Shown: positions 18,316-27,959 of the stretch, piece after piece | How positions within the stretch are numbered: position 1 is the stretch's first letter | Layout: the number at the start of each line of letters is the position of its first letter | The notes under the pieces: generated by a model | Seen by the model: only the letters and a program-made list of their open reading frames with translations | Told to the model about the DNA's origin: nothing | Database searches by the model: none | Assembly: GCF_011762095.1 (NCBI RefSeq) | Contig: NZ_JAASQO010000003.1 | Span: 290,266-354,265 of the forward strand | Source: Parvibaculum indicum | Lineage (GTDB): Bacteria; Pseudomonadota; Alphaproteobacteria; Parvibaculales; Parvibaculaceae | Direction of reading: 5' to 3' | DNA: 64,000 bases | Made by a program: the position numbers and the translations under genes

Positions 18316-19356
18316 GTGAAACTCAAGAATCTGACGATGGCCGCGACCGTTGTCGTCGCCACTCTCGGCGTAGCGGGCGTTGCCCAGGCGCGCGACCAGG
18401 TTTCGATCGCCGGTTCGTCGACGGTGCTGCCCTACGCCACGATCGTGGCCGAGCAGTTCGGTTCGGCGTTCCCGAACTTGAAGACCCCCGTCGTTGAATC
18501 CGGCGGCTCCTCCGCCGGCCTGAAGCAGTTCTGTCAGGGCATCGGCGAGGAATATATCGACGTTGCGAACGCCTCCCGCTCGATCAAGGACAAGGAAGTC
18601 GCCGCTTGCGCCGAAAACGGCGTGAAGGAAATCGTCCAGGTCAAGATCGGCTATGACGGCATCGTGTTCGCGTCCGACGTGAACGGTCCCTCTTTCGCTT
18701 TCGAGCCGAAGGACTGGTTCCTGGCCCTGTCCAATGAAGTTCCGGTCGACGGCAAGATGGTCGCCAACCCGAACAAGACGTGGTCCGACGTGAACCCGGA
18801 TTTCCCCGATTGGGAGATCAAGGCGTTCATCCCGGGCGAAAAGCACGGCACGCGTGAAGTGTTCGAAGACAAGGTGATCCTTGCCGGTTGCGAAGCCGCG
18901 GGCGGCTTCGACATCTACAAGGATGGTGGCATGGACAAGAAGGCCGCCGAGAAGGCCTGCATCAAGCTGCGCACCGACGGCGCCTCCACCGACATCGACG
19001 GCGACTATACCGAAACGCTCGGCCGCCTGCAGTCGAACAAGGAAGCCATCGGCGTGTTCGGCCTCTCCTTCTACGAGAACAACACCGACAAGCTGAAGGT
19101 TGCCACGATGGGCGGCATCAACCCCTCCGTCGAGACGATCGCCAAGGGTGAGTATCCGGTCTCCCGTCCGCTCTTCTTCTACGTGAAGAAGGCCCATGTC
19201 GGCGTGATCCCGGGCCTCAAGGAATATGCGACGTTCTTCATGAGCGACGCGATGGCCGGCCCCGACGGCCCGCTCGCCGAATACGGCCTCGTGCCGCTGC
19301 CGGCGAACGAACTGAAGGAAGTTCAGGAAACCGTGGCTGAAATGAAGCCGATGTAA
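18316..19356 (+). CDS. pstS: Periplasmic phosphate-binding protein PstS
   Basis: This encodes 346 residues. A signal peptide ends at about residue 25 (Ala-Gln-Ala). The mature protein starts with VSIAGSSTVLPYA, the phosphate-binding loop of PstS. Later motifs include ESGGSSAGLKQFC and the KHGTREVFEDKV loop. It captures phosphate for the PstCAB importer. It is the long alphaproteobacterial form with several paired Cys residues. The start is GTG at 18316 with GGAGAT upstream. A hairpin follows the gene and may raise pstS mRNA over the downstream genes. Confidence 0.95.
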   Translation: MKLKNLTMAATVVVATLGVAGVAQARDQVSIAGSSTVLPYATIVAEQFGSAFPNLKTPVVESGGSSAGLKQFCQGIGEEYIDVANASRSIKDKEVAACAENGVKEIVQVKIGYDGIVFASDVNGPSFAFEPKDWFLALSNEVPVDGKMVANPNKTWSDVNPDFPDWEIKAFIPGEKHGTREVFEDKVILAGCEAAGGFDIYKDGGMDKKAAEKACIKLRTDGASTDIDGDYTETLGRLQSNKEAIGVFGLSFYENNTDKLKVATMGGINPSVETIAKGEYPVSRPLFFYVKKAHVGVIPGLKEYATFFMSDAMAGPDGPLAEYGLVPLPANELKEVQETVAEMKPM

Positions 19357-19371
19357 TCCTGGTTCTGCCAG

Positions 19372-19399
19372 GGAGCCGGTGCCCTCGGGCGCCGGCTCC
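19372..19399 (+). terminator. Intercistronic hairpin between pstS and pstC
   Basis: A 12-bp stem (19372-19383 with 19388-19399, one G-T pair) closes a CTCG tetraloop. No T-tract follows, so it is more likely an mRNA stabiliser or partial attenuator than a full terminator. Such structures commonly follow binding-protein genes to favour their higher expression. Confidence 0.6.
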
Positions 19400-19498
19400 T
19401 CCTCCGGCTTCCGCCGGAAGTCGTTAAGTCCAGTTGCGGCCCTTGCCTGTCGGCAGAGGCTCCGCGCCCCGCCGGGGCACCCTATGGGAAGAGCGGTA

Positions 19499-20959
19499 AT
19501 GACCACTCAGATGATTTTTCTGATCCTTCTGCTCGCAGGCGTTGCAGCCTTCTTCTACGGCCGTATGCGCGCCAGGGCGATGACGGTCGCCTCCGCGGAG
19601 AAGTTCCATTCCCGGCCCGGCCATCATGGCTTCTACGTCACGATCTGGACCATGCTGCCGGCCTTTTTCCTGATCGTGCTCTGGCTGGTCGTGGCGCCGC
19701 TGGTCGTGCGCTGGGCGGTGACGAATTCCCTGCCCGAAGCGGCGACGGCCTCGGGCGAAAGCGTGTCCCTGATCATGACCACGGTCGAGCAGCTCTCCCG
19801 TGGCGTGACGCAGCTCGAGGAAGAGGATTTCGACCGGATCAGCTCCGGCGCGATGACGGTGCAGGAGGTCATGCGCTCCAAAGGTGTGCTGGTCGGGTCC
19901 GACGCCAAACCCTACATGCTGCAGGCGGCGATCCTCGATGAACGCCTGAGTGCCAACAGCCACCTCTTTCTGACGCTCTTTGCCGGGATCACGATGATCG
20001 GCGGGTTCCTGTACGGCCGGCGCGGCATCGCGCCCCGGGCACGGGCGCGCAACGCCGTCGAGCAGGTCATGACGCTCGGCCTCATCGCCGCGTCCACCGT
20101 CGCGATCCTCACCACGGCGGGCATCGTCCTGTCGGTGCTCTTCGAATCCATCGAATTCTTCCGGATGGTCCCGCCGGCCGACTTCTTCTTCGGGACCGTC
20201 TGGGATCCGCGCTTTTCCGCGCCGGGCCGCGTCGGCGGCAGCGACGGGCAGTTCGGTATCCTGCCGCTTCTCTGGGGTACGGCCTATATCTCGCTCGTGG
20301 CGCTCATGGTTGCCGTGCCGATCGGCCTCATGTCCGCGATCTACATGTCGGAATATGCCGGCAACAAGGTGCGCTCCATAGCCAAGCCGCTGCTGGAAAT
20401 TCTGGCCGGCATCCCCACCATCGTTTACGGCTTCTTCGCGCTGGTGACATTCGGTCCCTTCCTGCGCGACGCGGGCGGCCTTGTCGGCTTCGACATCCAG
20501 GCCTCCTCGGTGCTGACGGCCGGCTTCGTGATGGGGATCATGATCATCCCCTTTGTGTCCTCGCTTTCCGACGACATTATCTCCGCCGTCCCGCAATCTC
20601 TACGCGAAGGGTCTTACGGTCTGGGCGCCACCCAGTCGGAGACCATCAAGCAGGTCATCATGCCCGCCGCGCTGCCCGGCGTCGTGGGGGCGGTGCTACT
20701 CGCCGCCTCGCGGGCCATCGGCGAAACCATGATCGTGGTGCTGGCGGCCGGTATCGCCGCCAATATCACGCTCAATCCCGGCGAGTCGGTGACGACCGTT
20801 ACGGTCAAGATCGTCAGCCAGTTGACCGGCGACCTGGAGTTCAACAGCCCGCAAACGCTGGTGGCCTTTGCGCTGGGGCTCACGCTCTTCGTCGTCACCC
20901 TCGGCCTCAATGTCTTCGCACTTTACATCGTGCGCAAATATCGGGAGCAATATGAATGA
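19499..20959 (+). CDS. pstC: Phosphate ABC transporter permease PstC
   Basis: This encodes 486 residues, longer than Escherichia coli PstC (319). The extra N-terminal part has two membrane segments and an intervening periplasmic stretch (about residues 70-150), as in other alphaproteobacteria. The C-terminal permease half carries the EAA-type loop (SLREGSYGLGATQSETIKQV). The start at 19499 has GGGAAGAG upstream; earlier in-frame codons read as an Arg/Pro-rich leader and are unlikely. Its TGA overlaps the pstA ATG (ATGA, 20956-20959). Confidence 0.93.
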   Translation: MTTQMIFLILLLAGVAAFFYGRMRARAMTVASAEKFHSRPGHHGFYVTIWTMLPAFFLIVLWLVVAPLVVRWAVTNSLPEAATASGESVSLIMTTVEQLSRGVTQLEEEDFDRISSGAMTVQEVMRSKGVLVGSDAKPYMLQAAILDERLSANSHLFLTLFAGITMIGGFLYGRRGIAPRARARNAVEQVMTLGLIAASTVAILTTAGIVLSVLFESIEFFRMVPPADFFFGTVWDPRFSAPGRVGGSDGQFGILPLLWGTAYISLVALMVAVPIGLMSAIYMSEYAGNKVRSIAKPLLEILAGIPTIVYGFFALVTFGPFLRDAGGLVGFDIQASSVLTAGFVMGIMIIPFVSSLSDDIISAVPQSLREGSYGLGATQSETIKQVIMPAALPGVVGAVLLAASRAIGETMIVVLAAGIAANITLNPGESVTTVTVKIVSQLTGDLEFNSPQTLVAFALGLTLFVVTLGLNVFALYIVRKYREQYE

Positions 20960-22275
20960 CCGATCAGGTGCAGCGTATGGATGTTACGGCAGGGGGTCGT
21001 GTGGCCAAGTCCGAGAAGAGCAAACTGGTAAAGCGGCGCTACGCCGCGGAACGCCGGTTCCGTTTCTATGGCATGGCGGCAATCGGGACGGCGGTATTCT
21101 TCGTCTTCCTGCTGTTCGGCTCGATCGTCAATAATGGCTGGTCTGCGTTTTTCCAGACCAAACTCGACCTGACGGTGCATTTCGACGAGTCCGTAATCGA
21201 CAAATCCGGCCAGCGCGATCGCATGACGCTGCTGACCGCGAACTACCGCAAACTCGCTCGTGAAGCATTGCTGGCCGAGCTTGGCGTCGATCCCGCCGAC
21301 CGGCCGATGCGCCGCAAGGCCGAGGCGCTGCTGTCGCGCGGCGCCGCGATCCAGCTCCGCGATGTCGTGATGGACGACCCTTCCGTCATCGGCACCACGC
21401 AAAAGGTCGAGCTTCTGGCCAGCGGCAACGCGGACGCGCTGATGAAGGGCGCCATCGACCGCGACGTGCCCGAAAGCCGGCGCCAGCTCGACAACCGGCA
21501 GGTGGCCTGGCTCGATGAGCTGAGGGCGAAGGATATTCTCTCGCTGGCCTTCAATACCGGCCTGTTCACCTATGGCGCCTCCTCCCAGCCTGAAACGGCG
21601 GGTATCGGGGTGGCCGCCATCGGGTCCTTCTTCATGATGCTGATCGTGGTTCTGCTGGCGGTCCCGCTCGGCGTCGCCGCCGCGCTCTATCTGGAGGAAT
21701 TCGCCCCGCAGAACCGCTGGACGGATCTGATCGAGGTGAACATCAACAACCTCGCCGCCGTTCCCTCCATCGTTTTCGGCCTGTTGGGGCTTGCCGTCTT
21801 CATCAACTTCGCCGGCCTGCCGCGCTCCTCCGCTCTGGTGGGCGGTCTGGTGCTGACGCTGATGACGCTCCCGACCGTGATCATCGCCACGCGCGCGGCC
21901 ATCCGCGCCGTCCCGCCTTCCATCCGCGAGGCGGCGCTGGGGGTCGGTGCGTCCAAGATGCAGACCGTCACCCATCACGTCCTGCCGCTCGCGCTGCCCG
22001 GTATTCTCACCGGCACGATCATCGGGCTGGTGCAGGCGCTGGGCGAAACGGCCCCTCTTCTGATGATCGGCCTCGTCGCTTTCGTCGTCGATTATCCCGC
22101 TACGCCCATGGATCCCGCAACGGCGCTGCCGGTGCAGATCTATATGTGGGCGACCGCCGCCGAGCGCGGTTTCGTTGAGCGCACGGCAGGGGCGACGATC
22201 ATCCTGCTGGGCTTCCTCATTCTCATGAATTCCACCGCTGTCATCATGCGCAGAAGGTTCGAACGCAAATGGTAG
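20956..22275 (+). CDS. pstA: Phosphate ABC transporter permease PstA
   Basis: This encodes 439 residues, again the long form. One N-terminal membrane helix (about residues 36-60) precedes a ~150-residue extracytoplasmic insert (DUF3333-like), then five helices. The permease coupling loop is at about residue 317 ([20 protein letters not shown]). It forms the phosphate channel with PstC. It starts by 4-bp overlap with pstC, and its end overlaps pstB by 7 bp, so the three genes are translationally coupled. Confidence 0.93.
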   Translation: MTDQVQRMDVTAGGRVAKSEKSKLVKRRYAAERRFRFYGMAAIGTAVFFVFLLFGSIVNNGWSAFFQTKLDLTVHFDESVIDKSGQRDRMTLLTANYRKLAREALLAELGVDPADRPMRRKAEALLSRGAAIQLRDVVMDDPSVIGTTQKVELLASGNADALMKGAIDRDVPESRRQLDNRQVAWLDELRAKDILSLAFNTGLFTYGASSQPETAGIGVAAIGSFFMMLIVVLLAVPLGVAAALYLEEFAPQNRWTDLIEVNINNLAAVPSIVFGLLGLAVFINFAGLPRSSALVGGLVLTLMTLPTVIIATRAAIRAVPPSIREAALGVGASKMQTVTHHVLPLALPGILTGTIIGLVQALGETAPLLMIGLVAFVVDYPATPMDPATALPVQIYMWATAAERGFVERTAGATIILLGFLILMNSTAVIMRRRFERKW

Positions 22276-23084
22276 AAATCTCCGCACCCGTGTCCCCGGT
22301 CTCCGAGGGGGCAAACCAGGCAGACAGCGTCAAGATGAGCGCGCGCGACGTTTGCGTCTATTACGGCGAGAAGCAGGCCCTTTTCGGTGTGAACCTGCAG
22401 ATCCCGACCAACGAGATCATGGCGCTCATCGGTCCGTCCGGCTGCGGCAAGTCCACATTCCTGCGCTGCCTGAACCGGATGAACGACGTGATCCCGATCG
22501 CGCGCATCACCGGCGATATCGAACTCGACGGCGAAGACATCTACGCGCCCGACCTCGATGTGGTCGAACTCAGGGCGCGTGTCGGCATGGTGTTCCAGAA
22601 GCCGAACCCCTTTCCGAAGTCGATCTTCGACAACATCGCCTACGGGCCGCGCATCCATGGCTTCTCCTCCAACAACAAGACCGACATGGAAGAGCTGGTG
22701 GCGACCAGCCTTCAGAAAGCCGGTCTCTGGGAAGAAGTGAAGGATCGTCTGGACCAGCCGGGCACGGGCCTTTCCGGCGGGCAGCAGCAGCGCCTGTGCA
22801 TCGCCCGCGCCATTGCCGTGAAGCCCGAAGTCATTCTGATGGACGAGCCCTGCTCGGCGCTCGACCCCATCGCGACGGCGAAAATCGAAGAGCTGATGGA
22901 CGAACTCCGGTCCGACTACACGATCGTGATCGTGACGCACTCCATGCAGCAGGCGGCACGTGTGTCGCAGCGAACCGCGTTCTTCCACCTGGGTGTGCTG
23001 GTGGAAGAGGGGGATACCGACAAGATCTTCACAAATCCGGACGACGAGCGCACACAGAACTACATCACCGGCCGTTTCGGCTAA
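22269..23084 (+). CDS. pstB: Phosphate ABC transporter ATP-binding protein PstB
   Basis: This encodes 271 residues. Walker [10 protein letters not shown] (about residues 55-63), the Q-loop [10 protein letters not shown], the ABC signature LSGGQQQR and Walker [14 protein letters not shown] are all present, as are the D- and H-loops (TH in [11 protein letters not shown]). It energises phosphate import through PstCA and relays phosphate status to PhoR through PhoU. Its first seven bases overlap the end of pstA. Confidence 0.96.
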   Translation: MVEISAPVSPVSEGANQADSVKMSARDVCVYYGEKQALFGVNLQIPTNEIMALIGPSGCGKSTFLRCLNRMNDVIPIARITGDIELDGEDIYAPDLDVVELRARVGMVFQKPNPFPKSIFDNIAYGPRIHGFSSNNKTDMEELVATSLQKAGLWEEVKDRLDQPGTGLSGGQQQRLCIARAIAVKPEVILMDEPCSALDPIATAKIEELMDELRSDYTIVIVTHSMQQAARVSQRTAFFHLGVLVEEGDTDKIFTNPDDERTQNYITGRFG

Positions 23085-23129
23085 TTTAGGCGCCGGTCAC
23101 TCGGTGAGGGGCCTAAAGGAGGATCAGGC

Positions 23130-23849
23130 GTGACGACAGAACATACAGTGAAGTCCTTCCAGGAAGAGCTGGAAAAGCTCAGCACCGGGATCGCCCAGAT
23201 GGGCGGGTTGACCGAGGCTCAGCTATCGGCGGCTCTCGAGGCCGTTCAGCGGCGCGACAATCAGCTGGCCGAGCGCACGGTGCGCGAGGATGTGCGGATC
23301 GACGATCTGGAAACTGAAATCGAGACACAGGCCGTGCGTGTGATCGCGCTTCGCCAGCCCATGGCGTCCGATCTTCGCGAGGCCATCGCCTCGATCAAGA
23401 TTTCCAACGATCTGGAACGCATCGGCGATCTGGCGAAGAACATCGCCAAGCGCGCCATCGTGATCGGTTCCGATTTCAACATCGAGAACCGCCTCATCCA
23501 GAGCATCGGTCGCATGGGCCGCCTGGCCCAGGGGCAGCTCAAGACGGTGCTGGACTCCTATTCCAGCCGCGATGCGCAGGCCGCCATGGATGTCTGGATG
23601 CAGGATGAGGAGATCGACGAGATGTACAACTCGATCTTCCGCGAGCTGCTGACCTACATGATGGAAGACCCCCGCACGATCGGCGTCTCCACGCACCTGC
23701 TCTTCATTGCCAAGAACCTGGAACGGATCGGCGACCATACGACCAATGTCGCCGAGACGGTCCGCTACCTCATCACCGGCGAACGTGTCGTGGATGACCG
23801 CCCGAAGGGCGATACGACGAGCATGACCTCGATAGAATCGGATGATTGA
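23130..23849 (+). CDS. phoU: Phosphate signalling complex protein PhoU
   Basis: This encodes 239 residues of an all-helical protein with two PhoU three-helix repeats. Each shows the metal-binding E/DxxxD signature (for example ERIGDLAKNIAKRA and ERIGDHTTNVAE). It mediates the inhibitory signal from Pst to PhoR. The start is GTG at 23130 behind a strong AAAGGAGG. It lies between pstB and phoB in the conserved order. Confidence 0.95.
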   Translation: MTTEHTVKSFQEELEKLSTGIAQMGGLTEAQLSAALEAVQRRDNQLAERTVREDVRIDDLETEIETQAVRVIALRQPMASDLREAIASIKISNDLERIGDLAKNIAKRAIVIGSDFNIENRLIQSIGRMGRLAQGQLKTVLDSYSSRDAQAAMDVWMQDEEIDEMYNSIFRELLTYMMEDPRTIGVSTHLLFIAKNLERIGDHTTNVAETVRYLITGERVVDDRPKGDTTSMTSIESDD

Positions 23850-23923
23850 AGGAGGCCACAAGGGAAATGCAGATGTTGACCACGGCGGATGAGCTACGGT
23901 CTCACGCGTCCTTTGAACGAAGA

Positions 23924-24619
23924 ATGAAACCAACCGTATTGATTGTGGAAGATGAGGAGGCTCTCTCGACCCTCCTCCAGTACAATCTGGACAAGGAAGG
24001 CTACCGGATTCTCTCCGCGGCGGATGGGGAAGAGGCGGCGATGATGGTTCGGGAAACGACCCCCGATCTCGTCCTTCTCGACTGGATGCTGCCGGGCCTG
24101 TCCGGTATCGAACTCTGCCGCAGGCTTCGCGGCCGCCCCGAAACCCGCAACCTGCCGATCATCATGATCACGGCGCGCGGCGAGGAATCGGATCGTATCC
24201 GCGGCCTCGACACGGGCGCGGACGACTATGTGACCAAGCCTTTTTCCATGACCGAGCTTCTGGCGCGGATCAGGGCGGTCATGCGGCGTATCCGGCCGGC
24301 GCTGACCGAGGATCTTGTGACCTTCGGCGACATCGTGATCGACCGGGCGGCCCATCGTGTGCGGCGCGGCGAACGGGAGGTCCATCTGGGCCCCACCGAA
24401 TACCGCCTGCTCGATCATCTGATCCAGCATCCCGGCCGCGTGTTCAGCCGCGAACAATTGCTCGATGCGGTCTGGGGCTCCGACGTCTATGTGGAGGCCC
24501 GTACCGTGGACGTGCATGTGGGCCGGTTGCGCAAGGCTCTCAATGACAGGGGCGAACGCGACCCGATCCGCACCGTCCGCTCGGCGGGCTATGCGCTGGA
24601 CGAACAGTTCCGCGCCTGA
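23924..24619 (+). CDS. phoB: Phosphate regulon response regulator PhoB
   Basis: This encodes 231 residues. A receiver domain (KPTVLIVEDEEAL; phospho-acceptor Asp in LVLLDWMLPG, about residue 53; Lys in VTKPFS) precedes an OmpR-type winged helix (LGPTEYRLLDHLIQHPGRVFSREQLLDAVWG). It binds Pho boxes when phosphorylated by PhoR. The start chosen at 23924 matches the family N-terminus and length. An alternative ATG at 23867 adds 19 residues and has AAGGAGG 11 nt upstream, so the real start could be earlier. A TTG at 23846 overlapping the phoU stop is less likely. Confidence 0.93.
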   Translation: MKPTVLIVEDEEALSTLLQYNLDKEGYRILSAADGEEAAMMVRETTPDLVLLDWMLPGLSGIELCRRLRGRPETRNLPIIMITARGEESDRIRGLDTGADDYVTKPFSMTELLARIRAVMRRIRPALTEDLVTFGDIVIDRAAHRVRRGEREVHLGPTEYRLLDHLIQHPGRVFSREQLLDAVWGSDVYVEARTVDVHVGRLRKALNDRGERDPIRTVRSAGYALDEQFRA

Positions 24620-24639
24620 GCCCTCCCGCGGAGACAGAA

Positions 24640-24669
24640 AAAAGCCGGTGTCGAAAGACACCGGCTTTT
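24640..24669 (+). terminator. Rho-independent terminator closing the pho operon
   Basis: AAAAGCCGGTGTC (24640-24652) pairs perfectly with GACACCGGCTTTT (24657-24669) around a GAAA tetraloop. A T-run on one side and A-run on the other mean it can work in both directions, also ending the convergent gcrA transcript. Confidence 0.93.
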
Positions 24670-24718
24670 GTGTTCGTCCGGCCCCCGGTCCGGACGAAAA
24701 GGCTCCCCTCTGGAGCGA

Positions 24719-25243
24719 TCAGCCCGTCAGGCGGTCCGTCCGCGCACGCTCGCGATTGCGGCGGCTCTGGGCAGGCTGATAGGCCTTGCGCGCATGTTCC
24801 GGGCAATAGGGCATGCCGTCTTCGGCGGAGCGGCCGCAGAAATGGAAACCCGCCTTGCCCGGCTCGCCGATGGGCCATTTGCAGGTCCGCTCGGTCAGCG
24901 TCAGTACCGTGGCGCGCTCCGAAAGCGGCAGGTCGGGCAGCTCGCTCGCGCTTGAGGCCCGGCTTTCCTTCGGCAGATTGTCTTCGCTCCGGCTCTGAAG
25001 CTCTTCTTTCTGCTCGCGCGGGGTCGCCGGCTCGGGCCGGGCCCGGACCAGCGTGCGCGGCGCCGCGGGACGGCTCGTGCGTGCCGGACGGCTGGGCGTG
25101 GCGCGGCCGGAAAGACCGAGCCGGTGTACCTTGCCGATCACCGCGTTTCGTGTCACGCCGCCAAGCTGTTTGGCGACCTGACTGGCGCTGAGGCCTTCCG
25201 ACCACAGCTTTTTCAGGAGTTCTACGCGTTCCTCAGTCCACAT
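24719..25243 (-). CDS. gcrA: GcrA cell-cycle regulator
   Basis: This encodes 174 residues. The N-terminal DNA-binding helices are the GcrA signature (MWTEERVELLKKLWSEGLSA, then SQVAKQLGG...RNAVIGKVHRLGL). A disordered Pro/Arg/Ser-rich linker leads to the C-terminal sigma-interacting part with Cys residues (TCKWPIGEPGKAGFHFCGR). In Caulobacter GcrA binds RNA polymerase sigma-70 and activates promoters carrying GANTC sites methylated by CcrM. It supports an alphaproteobacterial source. It is a single gene, ended by the shared terminator at 24640-24669. Confidence 0.94.
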   Translation of the reverse strand: MWTEERVELLKKLWSEGLSASQVAKQLGGVTRNAVIGKVHRLGLSGRATPSRPARTSRPAAPRTLVRARPEPATPREQKEELQSRSEDNLPKESRASSASELPDLPLSERATVLTLTERTCKWPIGEPGKAGFHFCGRSAEDGMPYCPEHARKAYQPAQSRRNRERARTDRLTG

Positions 25244-25691
25244 GTCGGTTCCTTCCCCCTTTTGGGCCGGAAGGCCCTGCTGCCCGCAGGGCCTGGACGC
25301 GACCCGGCCAATGCCCGCAAATTTCGACCGTCAGGCACACCAGATTTCGTATGTGTTCACGGAAAATATACTAGATCGGGGTAATTTTTAGCAAGGAGAC
25401 ATGCGCCTCCGATTCGGCTTATCCACAGAAAAGGGTGGGGATGCCGCGTTTCTCTCCCTATATATGCCCCTTGCGCGGTCGAAACGGTCCGATCCGTCCC
25501 CGATATCCCGTCCCGGACGGATGTCGGGCCGTCGCCGTCCATCCCTGCCGGCCCCTTCGAGAGAGCCTGTGACAATTTTCCGGGGCGCGATTGTCACGGC
25601 GGCGGCGGTTCCGTATTGCTTGCCCATGAAAAGAGGTGCGGCGGCCGGCTCTGGCCGGCGGCACCGATAAAACGTCAAGGGAGCCTTGCCC
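25244..25691. other. 448-bp intergenic region between gcrA and an ABC-2 permease gene
   Basis: It must hold the gcrA promoter and perhaps that of the permease gene. An AT-rich patch at 25351-25392 includes a TATACT box, and a GANTC site (GATTC, 25414-25418) is present. A short reading frame from 25401 has AAGGAG only 2 nt before its ATG and a low-complexity Arg/Pro/Ser product, so it is not called. No RNA gene or repeat was recognised. Confidence 0.5.
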
Positions 25692-26516
25692 ATGAGTGTT
25701 TCGACAGATCGCACGTCAACGCAGCCCATGGCCGGTGCCCGGCGCTTCGGCTCGGTGAACTGGCTGGGCGTATGGACGCTCTACCTGAAGGAGGTCCGCC
25801 GCTTCATGAAGGTCATCACCCAGACGGTGGCGGCCCCGGTGGTGACGACGCTTCTTTATCTTGCGATCTTCGCGCTCGCCATCGGCAAGTTCCGGCCGGA
25901 TGTGCATGGCGTGCCCTTTATCGAGTTTCTGGCGCCGGGCCTCATCATCATGACGATGATCCAGAACTCCTTCGCCAATACCTCCTCCTCGATCCTGATC
26001 TCGAAAGTGCAGGGCAATATCGTCGATATCCTCATGCCGCCCCTTTCGCCGGGCGAATTGAATGTGGGGATCGCGACGGCGGGCGTCACGCGCGGCGTGG
26101 TCTGCGGCCTGGCGACCGCGCTCGGCATGTGGCCCTTCATCCATCTGGAGATCGACCATCTCTGGGCGCTGGTCTTCTTCGCCGTGGGCGCCTCGCTCAT
26201 GCTGTCGCTGCTCGGCATGATGGGCGGTATCTGGTCGGAGAAATTCGACCATCTTCAGGCGGTCACCAACTTCCTGATCCTGCCGGCGACCTTCCTGTCG
26301 GGCACATTCTATTCGGTGACGCAGCTTCCGGACTTCGCCTACCACATCACCCAGTACAACCCGATCTTCTATCTGATCGACGGCTTCCGCTACGGCATGA
26401 CGGGCCATGCCGACGGCTCCATCCAGATCGGCGTGGCGGTCGTGCTGGGGGTCAATGCGCTCCTCTGGGCGGTTTGCCACATGATGTTGAAGCGCGGCTA
26501 CCGGCTGAAGGCCTGA
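25692..26516 (+). CDS. ABC-2 type transporter permease
   Basis: This encodes 274 residues with six membrane segments and the ABC-2 signature region (about residues 195-225, LGMMGGIWSEKFDHLQAVTNFLILPATFLSG). It resembles YadH-type permeases that export lipids, polysaccharides or drugs with a separate ATPase (YadG type). No ATPase gene is adjacent, so the partner must be elsewhere. An ATG at 25692 behind AAGGGA is preferred over a TTG two codons earlier. The next genes are argD-argF-hslO, with a promoter-like element in between. Confidence 0.85.
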   Translation: MSVSTDRTSTQPMAGARRFGSVNWLGVWTLYLKEVRRFMKVITQTVAAPVVTTLLYLAIFALAIGKFRPDVHGVPFIEFLAPGLIIMTMIQNSFANTSSSILISKVQGNIVDILMPPLSPGELNVGIATAGVTRGVVCGLATALGMWPFIHLEIDHLWALVFFAVGASLMLSLLGMMGGIWSEKFDHLQAVTNFLILPATFLSGTFYSVTQLPDFAYHITQYNPIFYLIDGFRYGMTGHADGSIQIGVAVVLGVNALLWAVCHMMLKRGYRLKA

Positions 26517-26595
26517 GCGGCCGGTCCGGGGGGCGGAAAACAGGCTAACCGCCCGCATGACTTCACTTTTTTGCGTTGGGAGAGGCCGTCTGCGA

Positions 26596-26624
26596 TTGAC
26601 AGCGGCGCGGCCTCTCCCTAATAC
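26596..26624 (+). promoter_or_regulatory. Likely promoter of the argD-argF-hslO transcript
   Basis: A perfect TTGACA (26596-26601) is followed after 17 bp by TAATAC (26619-26624). The -35 and spacer lie in or next to an 11-bp inverted repeat, GGGAGAGGCCG (26578-26588) and CGGCCTCTCCC (26608-26618). That repeat could be an operator. A short hairpin with a T-run follows 20 bp later. Confidence 0.5.
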
Positions 26625-26642
26625 TTCGAGGCTTCTCGCAAC

Positions 26643-26668
26643 GCCGCCGGATTTGGGCGGCTTTTTCT
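26643..26668 (+). terminator. Terminator-like hairpin in the argD leader
   Basis: GCCGCC (26643-26648) pairs with GGCGGC (26656-26661) and is followed by TTTTTCT. It may end the ABC-2 permease transcript. Because a promoter-like element lies just upstream, it could instead attenuate argD transcription or end a very short RNA. Confidence 0.6.
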
Positions 26669-26756
26669 ATTGGGGCCCGTCTATGGAAAATGACGGGCGC
26701 AGCCGGACGGGCTTTCGACACAAGCGGCCGGTGCGATCCCCCGCAGGAGCGCAGTC

Positions 26757-27959
26757 GTGATCACGCCAGTTCTGCCGACCTATGCACGGGCCGACCTCGA
26801 ATTCGAGAAGGGCGAGGGCTCATACCTCCTCACCGCCTCGGGCGAGCGATATCTCGACTTCGGCGCCGGGATCGCGGTCAATGTGCTCGGCCACGCAAAC
26901 CCCGGTCTCGTCGCCGCGCTGAACGATCAGGCGCAGAAGGTCTGGCATACCTCCAACATCTATCGCATCCCGGGACAGGAGCGGCTGGCGCGCCGTCTCG
27001 TCGAGGCGACCTTCGCCGATACGGTGTTCTTCACAAATTCCGGCGGCGAGGCGCTGGAATGCGCGATCAAGATGGCGCGCAAATATCACGCGGCGAGCGG
27101 TCATCCGGAACGCTACGAACTCATCACCATGGAAGGGGCCTTCCACGGGCGGACGCTGGCGACCATCGCCGCGGGCGGCCAGAAGAAATATCTGGAAGGC
27201 TTCGGCCCGGTCACGCCCGGCTTCCCGCAAGTGCCCTTCGACGATCTGAAGGCGCTCAAGGAAGCGATCGGCCCGGCGACGGCGGGCGTGCTCATCGAGC
27301 CCATTCAGGGCGAAGGCGGCATCCGTCCCTTGCCCTATGGCGATCTGCGCCAGATCCGCGAGATCTGCGACGAGGCGGGCATCCTGCTCGTGCTCGACGA
27401 GGTGCAGACCGGCGTCGGCCGCACGGGCAAGCTCTTCGCGCATGAACTGGCCAGCATCGCGCCCGACATCATGGCGATTGCCAAGGCGCTGGGCGGCGGC
27501 TTTCCCGTGGGCGCCTGTCTGGCGACGGAAGAGGCGGCCAAGGGCATGACGGCGGGCACACATGGCTCGACCTTCGGCGGCAATCCGCTGGCCATGGCGG
27601 TCGCCAACGCGGTGCTGGATCAGGTGCTGGCCGACGGCTTCATCGAGCATGTGAACGAGCTGGGCCGCACGCTGCGCCAGAAGCTGGCGCGGCTGGCCGA
27701 CGAGCATCCCGACATCATCGAAGGCGTGCGCGGCGAGGGACTGATGCTCGGTATCAAGTGCAAGGTGCCCAATACCGATCTCGTGGCCGCTGCGCGCAGC
27801 GAACATCTGCTGGTGGTGGGCGCGGGCGACAATACGGTCCGCCTGCTGCCGCCGCTCAACATCGGAGACGAAGAGGTGGAAGAAGCGATCGACAAGCTGT
27901 CGAAGGCCTGCACCGCGCTGGACGGACGCGCGGGCGAAAAGCGGGAGGGCGCGGCATGA
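26757..27959 (+). CDS. argD: Acetylornithine aminotransferase ArgD
   Basis: This encodes 400 residues of a class-III PLP transaminase converting N-acetylglutamate semialdehyde to N-acetylornithine in arginine synthesis, possibly also succinyl-diaminopimelate transamination. The PLP Lys243 sits in [16 protein letters not shown]. The [16 protein letters not shown] phosphate-binding segment and [12 protein letters not shown] are intact. The start is GTG at 26757 with GGAG upstream. Its TGA overlaps the argF start (ATGA), and the argE gene for the following deacetylation step lies 2 kb away. Confidence 0.93.
   Translation: MITPVLPTYARADLEFEKGEGSYLLTASGERYLDFGAGIAVNVLGHANPGLVAALNDQAQKVWHTSNIYRIPGQERLARRLVEATFADTVFFTNSGGEALECAIKMARKYHAASGHPERYELITMEGAFHGRTLATIAAGGQKKYLEGFGPVTPGFPQVPFDDLKALKEAIGPATAGVLIEPIQGEGGIRPLPYGDLRQIREICDEAGILLVLDEVQTGVGRTGKLFAHELASIAPDIMAIAKALGGGFPVGACLATEEAAKGMTAGTHGSTFGGNPLAMAVANAVLDQVLADGFIEHVNELGRTLRQKLARLADEHPDIIEGVRGEGLMLGIKCKVPNTDLVAAARSEHLLVVGAGDNTVRLLPPLNIGDEEVEEAIDKLSKACTALDGRAGEKREGAA

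Noticed and set aside
23846..23923. TTG start for phoB overlapping the phoU stop
   Set aside because: It adds 26 residues not found in PhoB proteins. An ATG at 23867 remains possible and is noted in the phoB entry.
25401..25670. Possible small gene of 89 codons downstream of gcrA's start
   Set aside because: The Shine-Dalgarno-like AAGGAG is only 2 nt from the ATG and the product is low-complexity.
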